Shown here piece by piece: positions 25,416 to 33,514 of a stretch of 56,918 bases of DNA. Each line of letters begins with the position of its first letter. Within the stretch, counting starts at the first letter, position 1. The stretch is from Synechococcus sp. UW140 (lineage in GTDB: Bacteria; Cyanobacteriota; Cyanobacteriia; PCC-6307; Cyanobiaceae). The stretch spans positions 1-56,918 of the forward strand of contig CAMCQR010000005.1 of the NCBI GenBank assembly GCA_945877115.1, given 5' to 3'. The notes beneath the pieces are model-generated. The model saw only the letters and a list, made by a program, of their open reading frames with translations. It did not search any database and was not told where the DNA came from. A program made the translations under genes and the position numbers.

Positions 25416-26255
25416 TCAGATCACACTCTCTGCGAGTCCCGCCGAGAGTGTGGCCCGAATCGCCATCAACTGGGTCAGGAGAGCCTCCAGCCGGTGCAAC
25501 GGCACCATGTTGGGTCCATCGCTGAGGGCGTTCTGCGGATCGGGATGGACCTCAAGGAAAAGACCATCTACACCCACGGCAACCGCCGCCCGTGCAAGGG
25601 GGGCAACGAACTCCCTCTGGCCGCCACTGCTGGTGCCCTGTCCACCGGGCTGCTGCACCGAATGGGTGGCATCGAAAATGACCGGACAACCGAGGGCTTG
25701 GAGCTGGGGCAGGCTGCGGTAATCCACCACCAACGTGTTGTAACCAAAGCTGTTGCCGCGCTCGGTAAGCCACACGTGCTCCGCGCCGGCATCGCGCAGC
25801 TTTTTCACCACCTGTTCCATATCCCAGGGGGCCAAAAACTGGCCCTTCTTGACATTGATCACCTTGTCGGTGCCCCGGGTAGCAGCAGCGGCGGCCAGGA
25901 GCAAATCGCTCTGGCGACAGAGAAAGGCGGGAATCTGCAACACATCCACCACCTCAGCTACAGGTGCGGCCTGATGGCTTTCATGGATATCCGTGAGCAC
26001 CCGCAACCCGTAGCGCCGTTTCACCTCGGCCAAAACCGCCAACCCCTCCTCAAACCCAGGACCCCGAAAGGAACTCCCCGAACTTCGATTAGCCTTGTCG
26101 AAGCTGGCCTTAAAAATATAGTCAATCCCCAGCGGCTCACAGATGGCCTTCACCCTGGCAGCAATAGAATAAACGAGGTCGGCGTTCTCGATAACACAGG
26201 GACCAGCCACCAAGGTCAGAGGCATCGGAACGCTTGGAGAATTAAGGGTCGGCAA
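25416..26255 (-). CDS. kdsA: 3-deoxy-8-phosphooctulonate synthase (Kdo-8-P synthase)
   Basis: The enzyme condenses arabinose-5-phosphate with phosphoenolpyruvate to Kdo-8-phosphate. The 279-residue protein has [18 protein letters not shown] near 15-32, [20 protein letters not shown] near 48-67, [65 protein letters not shown] and [12 protein letters not shown], all diagnostic for KdsA. Length is standard. It is 10 bases after the ABC exporter gene and 6 bases before kdsC. The DAHP-synthase relative is excluded by the [11 protein letters not shown] loop and the short length. Confidence 0.96.
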   Translation of the reverse strand: MPTLNSPSVPMPLTLVAGPCVIENADLVYSIAARVKAICEPLGIDYIFKASFDKANRSSGSSFRGPGFEEGLAVLAEVKRRYGLRVLTDIHESHQAAPVAEVVDVLQIPAFLCRQSDLLLAAAAATRGTDKVINVKKGQFLAPWDMEQVVKKLRDAGAEHVWLTERGNSFGYNTLVVDYRSLPQLQALGCPVIFDATHSVQQPGGQGTSSGGQREFVAPLARAAVAVGVDGLFLEVHPDPQNALSDGPNMVPLHRLEALLTQLMAIRATLSAGLAESVI

Positions 26256-26265
26256 ATCCTACACA

Positions 26266-28098
26266 TCAGCCCACCAGCTTCCTCTCCAAACCAGCAAGAT
26301 CTCGGAAAGTATCGGAACGTTTCTGCAACTCTTGATAGGTACCAAAGGCTTTGACTCGTCCGGCCTCAAATTCATAAATACGATCACAGCGCATGACCGT
26401 GGAAAGTCGATGGGCAATGACCACCGTGGTACAACGGCGCCCGATGACCTCAAGGGCTTCAATAATGTCACTCTCAGTACGGTTATCCAGGGCACTAGTG
26501 GCCTCATCCAGCAATAAAAATCGCGCATGGCGATAGAACGAACGGGCCAAGGCCAGTCGCTGCCGTTGTCCACCGGAGAGCTGTAAACCATTCTCGCCAA
26601 TCGGAGTGTGCAGTCCGTAGGGCAATTCACTGACGAATTCATCGAGCTGGGCCGCTTCCAGGGCCTCCCACACCGCCCGCTGATCAATCAATTCGACGTC
26701 TTTACCAAAAGCGACGTTTTCCAGCACGCTGGCGTCAAGAAGATTGATGAACTGGGGCACCTGGGAGCAAGAAGCCTGCCAGGCGGGTATGTCGTTGTTG
26801 GAAACAGAAATGCCATCGAGATTGAGGTGACCCTTCCCCGGTTGCAACAGGGCCAGGAGAATCTGGGCTGTCGTGGTCTTACCGCTACCGGTGGCCCCGA
26901 CAAACGCCACTCTCGAACCCACTGGGATGGTGAGATCGACACCCCGCAGCACCCAATCCGACGCTCCAGGATAGGCATACCAGACATCCTCTAGCGCAAT
27001 GCTGCGGGAGGGAAACACCCCGGCCGGACTAGGCACATTAGGGTCACCCAGCACGGGCAGCCCCGCGGGCAAGCGCAGATACTCCAATGTGGAATCAATC
27101 ACCGGCAGGCCACCCCGCAGTTGATTGAGGGAAGCAAAAAAGTCTTGCAGGGGAGGGGTAAGCCTGAGGGCCGCCACCGAGAGGGATGCCATAAAGGGCA
27201 AGATGGAGAGAATGTCGGAGCGGTCGCCCCGCAGGAGCGGGGGAACGGCGCCCAACAGAAAGATCAGAGTGATGCCAAGCGGCTCTATCAGCATGCGCGG
27301 GATAATTGGCAGGATCTCAGCCACCCAGGCATGGCCCTTGGCCCGTTCACCAGTATTGACAAAGGCCCTGCGGAAGTGATCTTCAGAGGCGGTAAGCTTT
27401 ATATCCCGAATGGAACCAAGAGACTCGAATAAAATATGGGCTGTCAATGATTCCAACCTTATTTTTTGCCTGGAATTATGGCGCAAATAAGGGGTAATGG
27501 ACTGGGAAAGAATCACGTAAGATCCCAAAAGACATGCAATCAAGATCAGGGCAGGGCCGCGGCCAATCACTAATATCCCAATGGAAAGCAAAAGAATCGA
27601 GAAGATACTTCCCACCATTTTGAGAAGGGGATTAACGACAGAATTTGAAGTTTTTTTGATATGACTAAGTACCATTGTGGACAATTTAGCCGTACTTTTT
27701 GAAAGGTGGTATTCGTAACCTTGTGCCAACACATTGGCGTGGATGCGATTGGAGAGATCAATCCAGACCCTGGCGGTCAAACGCTGTTGAAAAAACTGCA
27801 AGCCAAGTTTGCTGAATGAGGCGAGCCACGCCAACACAACAAACATGAATATTAGCCATAAACTTTGGTCAACCTGATCACCGCCAAACACCTTGATTCC
27901 AGGCAAACGGTCATCCAATTTGTGCCCAACAAGGGCTCCCATCAAACGGGCAATAACAGCGACCGAAAGCAGATCAAACAATCCAGGGATAATCGACAAA
28001 GGCACCAACCACTGGAGCTGGCGCATGCGTTGCTGGGGCAGAAACGCCATCAGGGCCCGCAGCTGCTGATAGGTCTTACTCCTGCCGAGCAACTTCAC
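26266..28098 (-). CDS. ABC transporter, fused membrane and ATPase domains (MsbA/PglK-like exporter)
   Basis: This type IV ABC half-transporter has 610 residues. The membrane domain (about residues 25-320) has six helices. The ATPase domain has Walker A GATGSGKTTT from residue 401, the signature LSGGQRQRLALARS from 507, Walker B FLLLDEATSALD near 527-538, and the H-loop IAHRLSTV near 561-568. It should work as a homodimer in the inner membrane. MsbA and PglK relatives flip lipid-linked oligosaccharides or lipid A. Here the gene heads a tight operon with kdsA and kdsC, so a Kdo-containing lipid-linked glycan is a reasonable cargo. The part encoding the membrane domain (about 27.4-27.9 kb) is visibly richer in A and T than the ATPase part. 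Confidence 0.9.
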   Translation of the reverse strand: MKLLGRSKTYQQLRALMAFLPQQRMRQLQWLVPLSIIPGLFDLLSVAVIARLMGALVGHKLDDRLPGIKVFGGDQVDQSLWLIFMFVVLAWLASFSKLGLQFFQQRLTARVWIDLSNRIHANVLAQGYEYHLSKSTAKLSTMVLSHIKKTSNSVVNPLLKMVGSIFSILLLSIGILVIGRGPALILIACLLGSYVILSQSITPYLRHNSRQKIRLESLTAHILFESLGSIRDIKLTASEDHFRRAFVNTGERAKGHAWVAEILPIIPRMLIEPLGITLIFLLGAVPPLLRGDRSDILSILPFMASLSVAALRLTPPLQDFFASLNQLRGGLPVIDSTLEYLRLPAGLPVLGDPNVPSPAGVFPSRSIALEDVWYAYPGASDWVLRGVDLTIPVGSRVAFVGATGSGKTTTAQILLALLQPGKGHLNLDGISVSNNDIPAWQASCSQVPQFINLLDASVLENVAFGKDVELIDQRAVWEALEAAQLDEFVSELPYGLHTPIGENGLQLSGGQRQRLALARSFYRHARFLLLDEATSALDNRTESDIIEALEVIGRRCTTVVIAHRLSTVMRCDRIYEFEAGRVKAFGTYQELQKRSDTFRDLAGLERKLVG

Positions 28099-28132
28099 AC
28101 CCTGGAAGACTGAACATACATTTACGTTATGG

Positions 28133-28145
28133 GGTAACCGTTACC
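28133..28145. promoter_or_regulatory. perfect inverted repeat ahead of the exporter/Kdo operon
   Basis: GGTAAC-C-GTTACC is a perfect 6-base inverted repeat around one central base. It lies 35 bases upstream of the exporter start and just downstream of the preceding glycosyltransferase reading frame on the same strand. This is the only sizeable gap (112 bases) in the run, so it is the natural place for the operon promoter, and the palindrome could be a repressor or activator site. A short palindrome can also arise by chance. Confidence 0.3.
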
Positions 28146-28210
28146 GTTTCCGGCGGAATCAGCCAGCGCCGCTACCGCCCCAGTCGCTCCACAGCGCAAC
28201 AACCAGATCA

Positions 28211-29257
28211 TCAGGATCGGCCCGGCAGGCGCCGCAGCAACCGCTGGGCCCATTGATCGGCCCGCAGCTGCCACACAGCAGGGCTGGCCAAGGGCACCGC
28301 ACCGGCCTGCAGCCGATCCCAGTGCTGATCGATCGCCGTTAGGGCGAGGCGCCAGCGCTCCAGCAGGGTCTCCTCGGCGCAGCCAGCCAACAGGGTCTCC
28401 AGACGCTCCGGTGCCGGCCGCCATGCCGCCGGGTCAGCCACGGCAGATCGGATCTTTTGCAGGTCGTTCTCCAAGGTGCCGCAACCGATCTGATGTCCGA
28501 GCAACCCGGGATCAAGGGTGTCGGCCAAGGCGTGATTGAAACTGCTGAACAAAACGCAGCCGCAGGCGAGGGCTTCAATGGGTGGCAGGCCGAAGCCCTC
28601 GCTCACGTCCCTACCCCGCCAATAATCAGCGGAGTCGTAGAGCACCACACTGGCGTCATTGAACAAATCCACCAAATCCTCCACCCAGCCGCGCTGCCGT
28701 TCCACCCGCAGCCCGGCCGCCGACAGGGCCGGGACCAGTTGGTCGATCACATAGCGACTATTTTTGCGCTCCTGAACCAGGACATCAATGCGGCGGCGCC
28801 GCTGAACACCAACGCTGTTCAAAGGATGATGGCGATCGCCCCGCTCCAGCCAGCGAGGCTGGAGGGCATTGGGCACCAAAAAGAGGGGATGGCGCGGCGC
28901 CCGATCCCCCCAGTAGCCCAGGGTGTTGCGACTCACGGCCAGAATGGGCACCCCAGGTGGCAGGTTGAATCCGTAACCACTGCTATGGGCGTGATAAGCC
29001 ACTGGGCGGCCGGCCAAGCGCCGCAGCAGCGGCGGCACGTCAAAGCCCCAACTGACGATCCATAGGGCACCACCGGGGCGGGGCTCCCGCCGCAACAAGT
29101 CATCCAAAAAAGGGTGATCCGGCTCCCGCTGCCGATAGGTCACCAGCTCGGCTTGGCGCAATCGGGCCGTCAGCCGCTGGGTCTGCATCTCCACCAACAA
29201 ACCGCCACAGCGGTAGCGGCCCGTGGTGCCAGGAACCAGAAAACGGAGGGGACGCAC
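28211..29257 (-). CDS. glycosyltransferase, GT-B fold
   Basis: The 348-residue protein starts MRPLRFLVPGTTGRYRCGG. Its N-terminal domain has YRQREPDHPFLDDLL, WIVSWGFDVPPLLRRLAG and YHAHSSGYGFNLPPGVP. Its C-terminal domain has LFLVPNALQPRWLERG, DVLVQERKNSRYVI, VLYDSADYWRGRDVSEGFG, and LPPIEALACGCVLFSSFNHALAD. That last run matches the donor-site end of GT4-like enzymes (E-x7-E spacing around GFGLPPIEALACG). It is on the same strand as the exporter/Kdo operon, 112 bases upstream. The donor sugar is unknown; cyanobacterial homologues are often annotated simply as glycosyltransferases. Confidence 0.78.
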   Translation of the reverse strand: MRPLRFLVPGTTGRYRCGGLLVEMQTQRLTARLRQAELVTYRQREPDHPFLDDLLRREPRPGGALWIVSWGFDVPPLLRRLAGRPVAYHAHSSGYGFNLPPGVPILAVSRNTLGYWGDRAPRHPLFLVPNALQPRWLERGDRHHPLNSVGVQRRRRIDVLVQERKNSRYVIDQLVPALSAAGLRVERQRGWVEDLVDLFNDASVVLYDSADYWRGRDVSEGFGLPPIEALACGCVLFSSFNHALADTLDPGLLGHQIGCGTLENDLQKIRSAVADPAAWRPAPERLETLLAGCAEETLLERWRLALTAIDQHWDRLQAGAVPLASPAVWQLRADQWAQRLLRRLPGRS

Positions 29258-29312
29258 ACCAGAGTCGCAATCGTTACACGACTCTGGCGCAAGTCACCCC
29301 AGGGGAGCAGCC

Positions 29313-30026
29313 TCAGGCCACGACGGGTTCGGTGCTGCCAAGCCGCTGACGGCGGGTCAGGAAACCAAAAAGCACCTTGCCGATGGCTGCCACCAGGTTG
29401 CCCTCCAACTCCTGGAACATCTTCATGTTGTAATGAAAAGCCTGGTTGGCCTCCGCCACGATGCGATCGGCGGTGGACTGATCGATCGGCAGGTTATCGA
29501 GCACGGTGCGGTAGTTGGTCTTGAAGCCCTTCTCGTCCGGGATCGCGTCGAATTCATAGAAGCGCAGGCCGTCGTGCTCGCCCAGGTTCATGGCCTTCTG
29601 GGCGATGTTCTTGAGGATCTGGCCGCCGGAGAGATCGCCGATATAGCGCGTGTAGTGGTGACCCACCAGCAGCTCGGGAGACTCCTCGGCCACGCGGTGC
29701 AGGCGGGCCACGTACTCCTGGGCCCCAGGGGTGGCCTTGATCTGGTTGCGCCAATCGGCACCGAAATAGAAGGCGAGATCCTGCTCCAGGGATTCGCGCC
29801 GATTAAGCGAGGCAAAGTTGATGGGCCCGACCACGGGATGGTCGGCGAGGCGGCCGATCTCCTCCTCCATGGCGCAATACACGTACCAGAGGTCCGCCAC
29901 CAAGGTGCGATAACTGGCCTTATCGACCACACCCTTCAGGAAGCAGCTCACAAAACCGGTGTTCTCGGCCATGGTGTGGGCCTTCTTCGTTCCCTCACGG
30001 AGCTGGGAAGCCAGTGCGACAGACAT
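29313..30026 (-). CDS. ho1: heme oxygenase (biliverdin-producing, ferredoxin-dependent)
   Basis: The enzyme opens heme to biliverdin IXalpha, the precursor of phycobilins, using reduced ferredoxin. The 237 residues from the internal ATG include LREGTKKAHTMAENTGF, where His17 is the proximal heme ligand. They also include FASLNRRESLEQDLAFYFG and the family signature LLVGHHYTRYIGDLSGGQIL near 125-144, with the distal-helix glycines. NQAFHYNMKMFQELE closes the fold. The 25 codons upstream of this ATG are not family-like. It is transcribed alone, with 148 bases to the next gene upstream. It supports a phycobiliprotein-containing, photosynthetic host. Confidence 0.95.
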   Translation of the reverse strand: MSVALASQLREGTKKAHTMAENTGFVSCFLKGVVDKASYRTLVADLWYVYCAMEEEIGRLADHPVVGPINFASLNRRESLEQDLAFYFGADWRNQIKATPGAQEYVARLHRVAEESPELLVGHHYTRYIGDLSGGQILKNIAQKAMNLGEHDGLRFYEFDAIPDEKGFKTNYRTVLDNLPIDQSTADRIVAEANQAFHYNMKMFQELEGNLVAAIGKVLFGFLTRRQRLGSTEPVVA

Positions 30027-30174
30027 CTTCGGCGGGGCGCTTGAAACGCAAAAAGAGCATTCAGCCCAAAGTAGGTGTGGCGCTCCCAACCATGGCCACA
30101 AGGTTGCAAAGGGTTACGGCTCCAAGCAAGTCAGGATCATTATCCAGCCGGCCCATGGGTTTTCAGGCCTTGCT

Positions 30175-30642
30175 TCAGGACGCGATGTCGTCCGAATCGA
30201 AGGGGGACGTCGCGGCGGTACCAAACAACACAAACAGCTCACGGCAGAGCCCCTGCAGGCTGGACACCACCGCAGGGTTGGGCAGATGGGAACCGGAGGG
30301 TTGCCAGTCGCCCAAGGTGGTGAAGCGCCAGCGTTCGGCTTCGTAGGTGAGGCCCCGGATCAGCACACCCAGCAGCCGGGGGCGACCGGCCGCCCCCCCC
30401 TGGGGCGAACGTTCCAGGCGCAGCTGCACCAATAGGGAACGGCATTCGAGCCGGGGGCTCCAACCGGGGAAATGGAGCGAGAAATCGAGGTTGTCCCTGG
30501 CATCGAAACGGCGGGTTTCAGGATCATCGCGCCAGGGAGTGAGGTTGGTCCGGGCATCGGGGAAGGCCGAGCGAAACAGGATCACAGCGGCGGCAATGGC
30601 CTGTGCCAACTCCGGACTATGGGCCTGATCCGCTGCGTTCAT
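30175..30642 (-). CDS. uncharacterised cyanobacterial protein
   Basis: The 155-residue soluble protein begins MNAADQAHSPELAQAIAAA. It contains FRSAFPDARTNLTPWRDDP, DLDFSLHFPGWSPRLECRS-like strands (NLDFSLHFPGWSP), LLVQLRLER, LLGVLIRGLTYEAERWRF and LQGLCRELFVLFGT near the end. I recognise no catalytic motif. It reads as a compact alpha/beta protein, probably a cyanobacteria-specific family. The full open frame on this strand is far longer, but beyond this ATG it is only the complement of icd. The ATG three codons upstream is also possible. It is divergent from icd with a 225-base gap holding no further gene. Confidence 0.6.
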   Translation of the reverse strand: MNAADQAHSPELAQAIAAAVILFRSAFPDARTNLTPWRDDPETRRFDARDNLDFSLHFPGWSPRLECRSLLVQLRLERSPQGGAAGRPRLLGVLIRGLTYEAERWRFTTLGDWQPSGSHLPNPAVVSSLQGLCRELFVLFGTAATSPFDSDDIAS

Positions 30643-30867
30643 GGGCCCCATCCTGCAGAAAAACCCCACCAAGGGTGAGCTTGGTTGCCGCCCCCGCACC
30701 AACGCTGCCATCGACCCAGAATCGGGACAAGGGAGCGGCAGGTGCCGCTTCAGGGTGCAGGGGGCGATTACAAACAGACGGTCCTGCCCGCGTGCTGATC
30801 CCTGCAAACCTTCCGCGCCCGTCGGCAGGCATAGGCTCTGCCGACCGTATCTGCGTCCAGCCACTCC

Positions 30868-32298
30868 ATGGCCACCTACGAGAAGCTCACCGCCCCCACA
30901 AGCGGCACCGCCATTCGCTTCGAGAACGGCCAGCCGGTGGTGCCCAGCGACCCGATCATCCCCTTCATCCGCGGCGATGGCACCGGAGTGGACATCTGGC
31001 CGGCCACCCAGCGGGTGCTGGATGCGGCCGTCGCCCGGGCCTATGGCGGTGAGCGTCGCATCGAGTGGTTCAAGGTGTATGCCGGTGACGAAGCCTGTGA
31101 GCTGTACGGCACCTATCAATACTTGCCCCAGGACACCCTCACGGCGATCGAGACCTACGGGGTCGCCATCAAGGGGCCCCTGACAACGCCGGTGGGCGGC
31201 GGCATCCGCTCCCTCAACGTGGCCCTGCGGCAGATTTTCGATCTGTACTGCTGCGTGCGGCCTTGCCGTTACTACGCGGGCACGCCGAGCCCCCACAAAA
31301 GACCCCAGGATCTGGAGGTGGTTGTCTATCGCGAAAACACGGAAGATATTTATATGGGTATTGAATGGGAAGCCAGCGATCCAGTCTGCATCGAACTGAT
31401 TCGCCATCTCAACGACGAGGTGATTCCCGCCAACGGCAAACTGGGCCAGCGCCGTATCCCGGCGGGATCCGGCATCGGCATCAAGCCCGTGAGCAAGAAC
31501 GGCAGCCAGCGCCACATCCGTAAGGCCATTCAGCATGCCCTCAAATTGGAGGGAGACAAGCGCCACGTGACCCTGGTGCACAAGGGAAACATCATGAAAT
31601 TCACGGAGGGAGCATTCCGGGACTGGGGTTATGAGCTGGCCACGACGGAATTCCGCGATCTCTGTGTGACGGAACGGGAAAGCTGGATTCTCGACAACCT
31701 TGCCGGGGATCCGGGGCTGAGCATCGAAGCCAATGCCCGTTTGGTAGATCCCGGCTTCGATGCCCTCACCCCCGAAAAACAGGCCGCTGTCTGCAACGAA
31801 GTTCGGGGCGTCCTTGATACCATCGGCGCCAGCCATGGCCAGGGCCAGTGGAAAAAAATGGTGATGGTGGATGACCGCATCGCCGACAGCATCTTCCAGC
31901 AAATCCAGACCCGACCGGCCGATTACTCCGTGCTCGCCACCTTGAACCTCAACGGCGACTACATCTCCGATGCCGCCGCCGCCGTGGTTGGGGGTCTGGG
32001 AATGGCCCCCGGCGCCAACATCGGCGACAAGGCCGCCATCTTCGAGGCCACCCATGGCACGGCCCCAAAGCACGCCGGCCTCGATCGCATCAACCCCGGT
32101 TCGGTGATTCTCTCCGGCGTGATGATGCTCGAATACATGGGTTGGCAGGAGGCCGCCGACCTGATCACCAAGGGCATCAGTGCCGCCATCGCCAACGGCG
32201 AAGTCACCTACGACTTGGCTCGCATGATGGAGCCGAGGGTCGAACCCCTCAGCTGCTCTGGATTTGCCGAAGCCGTGGTGCGCCGATTTGGCGATTGA
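30868..32298 (+). CDS. icd: NADP-dependent isocitrate dehydrogenase
   Basis: The enzyme converts isocitrate to 2-oxoglutarate, the carbon skeleton for ammonium assimilation. This makes it central in cyanobacteria even though their TCA cycle is atypical. The 476-residue protein shows IPFIRGDGTGVDIWPATQ near 29-46, IKGPLTTPVGGGIRSLNVALR (substrate-binding Ser/Arg set), VYRENTEDIYMGIEW, KPVSKNGSQRHIRKA, LVHKGNIMKFTEGAF, and DKAAIFEATHGTAPKHAG. This is the E. coli-type Icd with a cyanobacterial insertion around RLVDPGFDALTPEKQAA, which explains the length above 416. The stop is 46 bases before glf. Confidence 0.96.
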   Translation: MATYEKLTAPTSGTAIRFENGQPVVPSDPIIPFIRGDGTGVDIWPATQRVLDAAVARAYGGERRIEWFKVYAGDEACELYGTYQYLPQDTLTAIETYGVAIKGPLTTPVGGGIRSLNVALRQIFDLYCCVRPCRYYAGTPSPHKRPQDLEVVVYRENTEDIYMGIEWEASDPVCIELIRHLNDEVIPANGKLGQRRIPAGSGIGIKPVSKNGSQRHIRKAIQHALKLEGDKRHVTLVHKGNIMKFTEGAFRDWGYELATTEFRDLCVTERESWILDNLAGDPGLSIEANARLVDPGFDALTPEKQAAVCNEVRGVLDTIGASHGQGQWKKMVMVDDRIADSIFQQIQTRPADYSVLATLNLNGDYISDAAAAVVGGLGMAPGANIGDKAAIFEATHGTAPKHAGLDRINPGSVILSGVMMLEYMGWQEAADLITKGISAAIANGEVTYDLARMMEPRVEPLSCSGFAEAVVRRFGD

Positions 32299-32344
32299 GC
32301 CGGGAAACCCAGCCACTGCCGATAAGCTGCCGCCGTTGCCTTCC

Positions 32345-33478
32345 ATGAGAATGTCATCTGCAGTGCTCGTGGTCGGCGCTGGCTTTGCCGGGGCGGTTCT
32401 GGCCCGTGAGCTGGCGGAGGCGGGTCGAACCGTCCGGGTGATCGACCGACGGCCCCACATCGGTGGCAATGCCTTTGATGCGCTCAATGAACACGGCGAG
32501 CGCCTCCATGTTTATGGGCCCCACCTGCTGCATGGAGAAGCCGATTCGGTGGCGATCCGCTGGTTGAGTCGCTTCACCGAATGGGAGCCCTATGAGCATC
32601 GGGTGCGGGCGGTCCTGGCCGATGGACGCACCACTCCCCTGCCCGTGAATCGCACCACCCTTGAAGATGTCTTCGGGGTGGAACTGCCCACGGAGGAATC
32701 CGCCAAGGAGCTGCTGGCCAGCGAAGTGGTGGCCGGCACCCCCAACAACACCGATGAGTTTTTCTTGGCCAATGTGGGGCCTCGCCTCGCCGACATTTTC
32801 TTTCGCCCCTACACCCGCAAGATGTGGGGAGTGTCCCCCACCCAACTGGAAGCCGCCGTCGGAGCCCGCCTGCCGGTGCGTTGGAACCGGGACGATCGCT
32901 ACTTCACCGATTCCTTCCAGGCAATGCCGAAGGACGGTTTCACGGCGATGTTTGAACGCATTCTTGATCACCCCCTGATCTCTGTGAGTCTCGGCCAGTC
33001 CTATGGACCCGACCTGGATGCCGACGTATCCCACACATTCTTGAGCCTGCCCATCGATGAATACTTCGGCTTCCGTTTCGGCCGGCTGCCCTATCGCTCA
33101 ATCCGCTTTGAAACCAGCAGCGTCAGTGCCGACCAACCGGCGACGGTGATCAACTACACCGACACCGGCATCTACACCCGCTGCACCCAGTGGGACCTGA
33201 TCCCCAATTCCGGTCGCCGCCAGGATGGCCAGCACACGGTCACCCGGGAGATTCCCTGCGACGCCGCCGACAACAACAACGAGTGCTACTACCCAGTACG
33301 GAACAGCGAAACCCTGGCCCGCTACGAGCAATACGAAGCCCTGGCGGCGACGGAACCCAATAAGACCTTCATCGGTCGTTGCGGCCTGTTCCGTTATCTC
33401 GACATGGTGCCCTGCGTGAACATCCACCTGCGGCTGGCCGCCACCTTCCTTGGCCAGCAGGCCCAGGCCGTGGCCTGA
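32345..33478 (+). CDS. glf: UDP-galactopyranose mutase
   Basis: This flavoenzyme interconverts UDP-galactopyranose and UDP-galactofuranose. The 377-residue protein opens with the FAD-binding VLVVGAGFAGAVLARELAE (GxGxxG) and RPHIGGNAFD. It then has YGPHLLHGEADSVAIRWLSRF, PLPVNRTTLEDVFG, FFRPYTRKMWGVSPTQLEA and RVIDR, and near the end ETLARYEQYEALA and GRCGLFRYLDMVPCVN, all typical of Glf. A second ATG two codons in is equally possible. Together with the UXS and epimerase genes it suggests that surface glycans here contain galactofuranose. No galactofuranosyltransferase is adjacent. Confidence 0.94.
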   Translation: MRMSSAVLVVGAGFAGAVLARELAEAGRTVRVIDRRPHIGGNAFDALNEHGERLHVYGPHLLHGEADSVAIRWLSRFTEWEPYEHRVRAVLADGRTTPLPVNRTTLEDVFGVELPTEESAKELLASEVVAGTPNNTDEFFLANVGPRLADIFFRPYTRKMWGVSPTQLEAAVGARLPVRWNRDDRYFTDSFQAMPKDGFTAMFERILDHPLISVSLGQSYGPDLDADVSHTFLSLPIDEYFGFRFGRLPYRSIRFETSSVSADQPATVINYTDTGIYTRCTQWDLIPNSGRRQDGQHTVTREIPCDAADNNNECYYPVRNSETLARYEQYEALAATEPNKTFIGRCGLFRYLDMVPCVNIHLRLAATFLGQQAQAVA

Positions 33479-33514
33479 CCACCCCTGCCGCACCTTGGAG
33501 CCAGACTGGCCACC

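Noticed and set aside
30175-32487. A 770-codon open frame on the minus strand across icd
   Set aside because: Only the last 155 codons look like a protein. The rest is the complement of icd, whose motifs are complete; long antisense frames are common in this high-GC codon usage.
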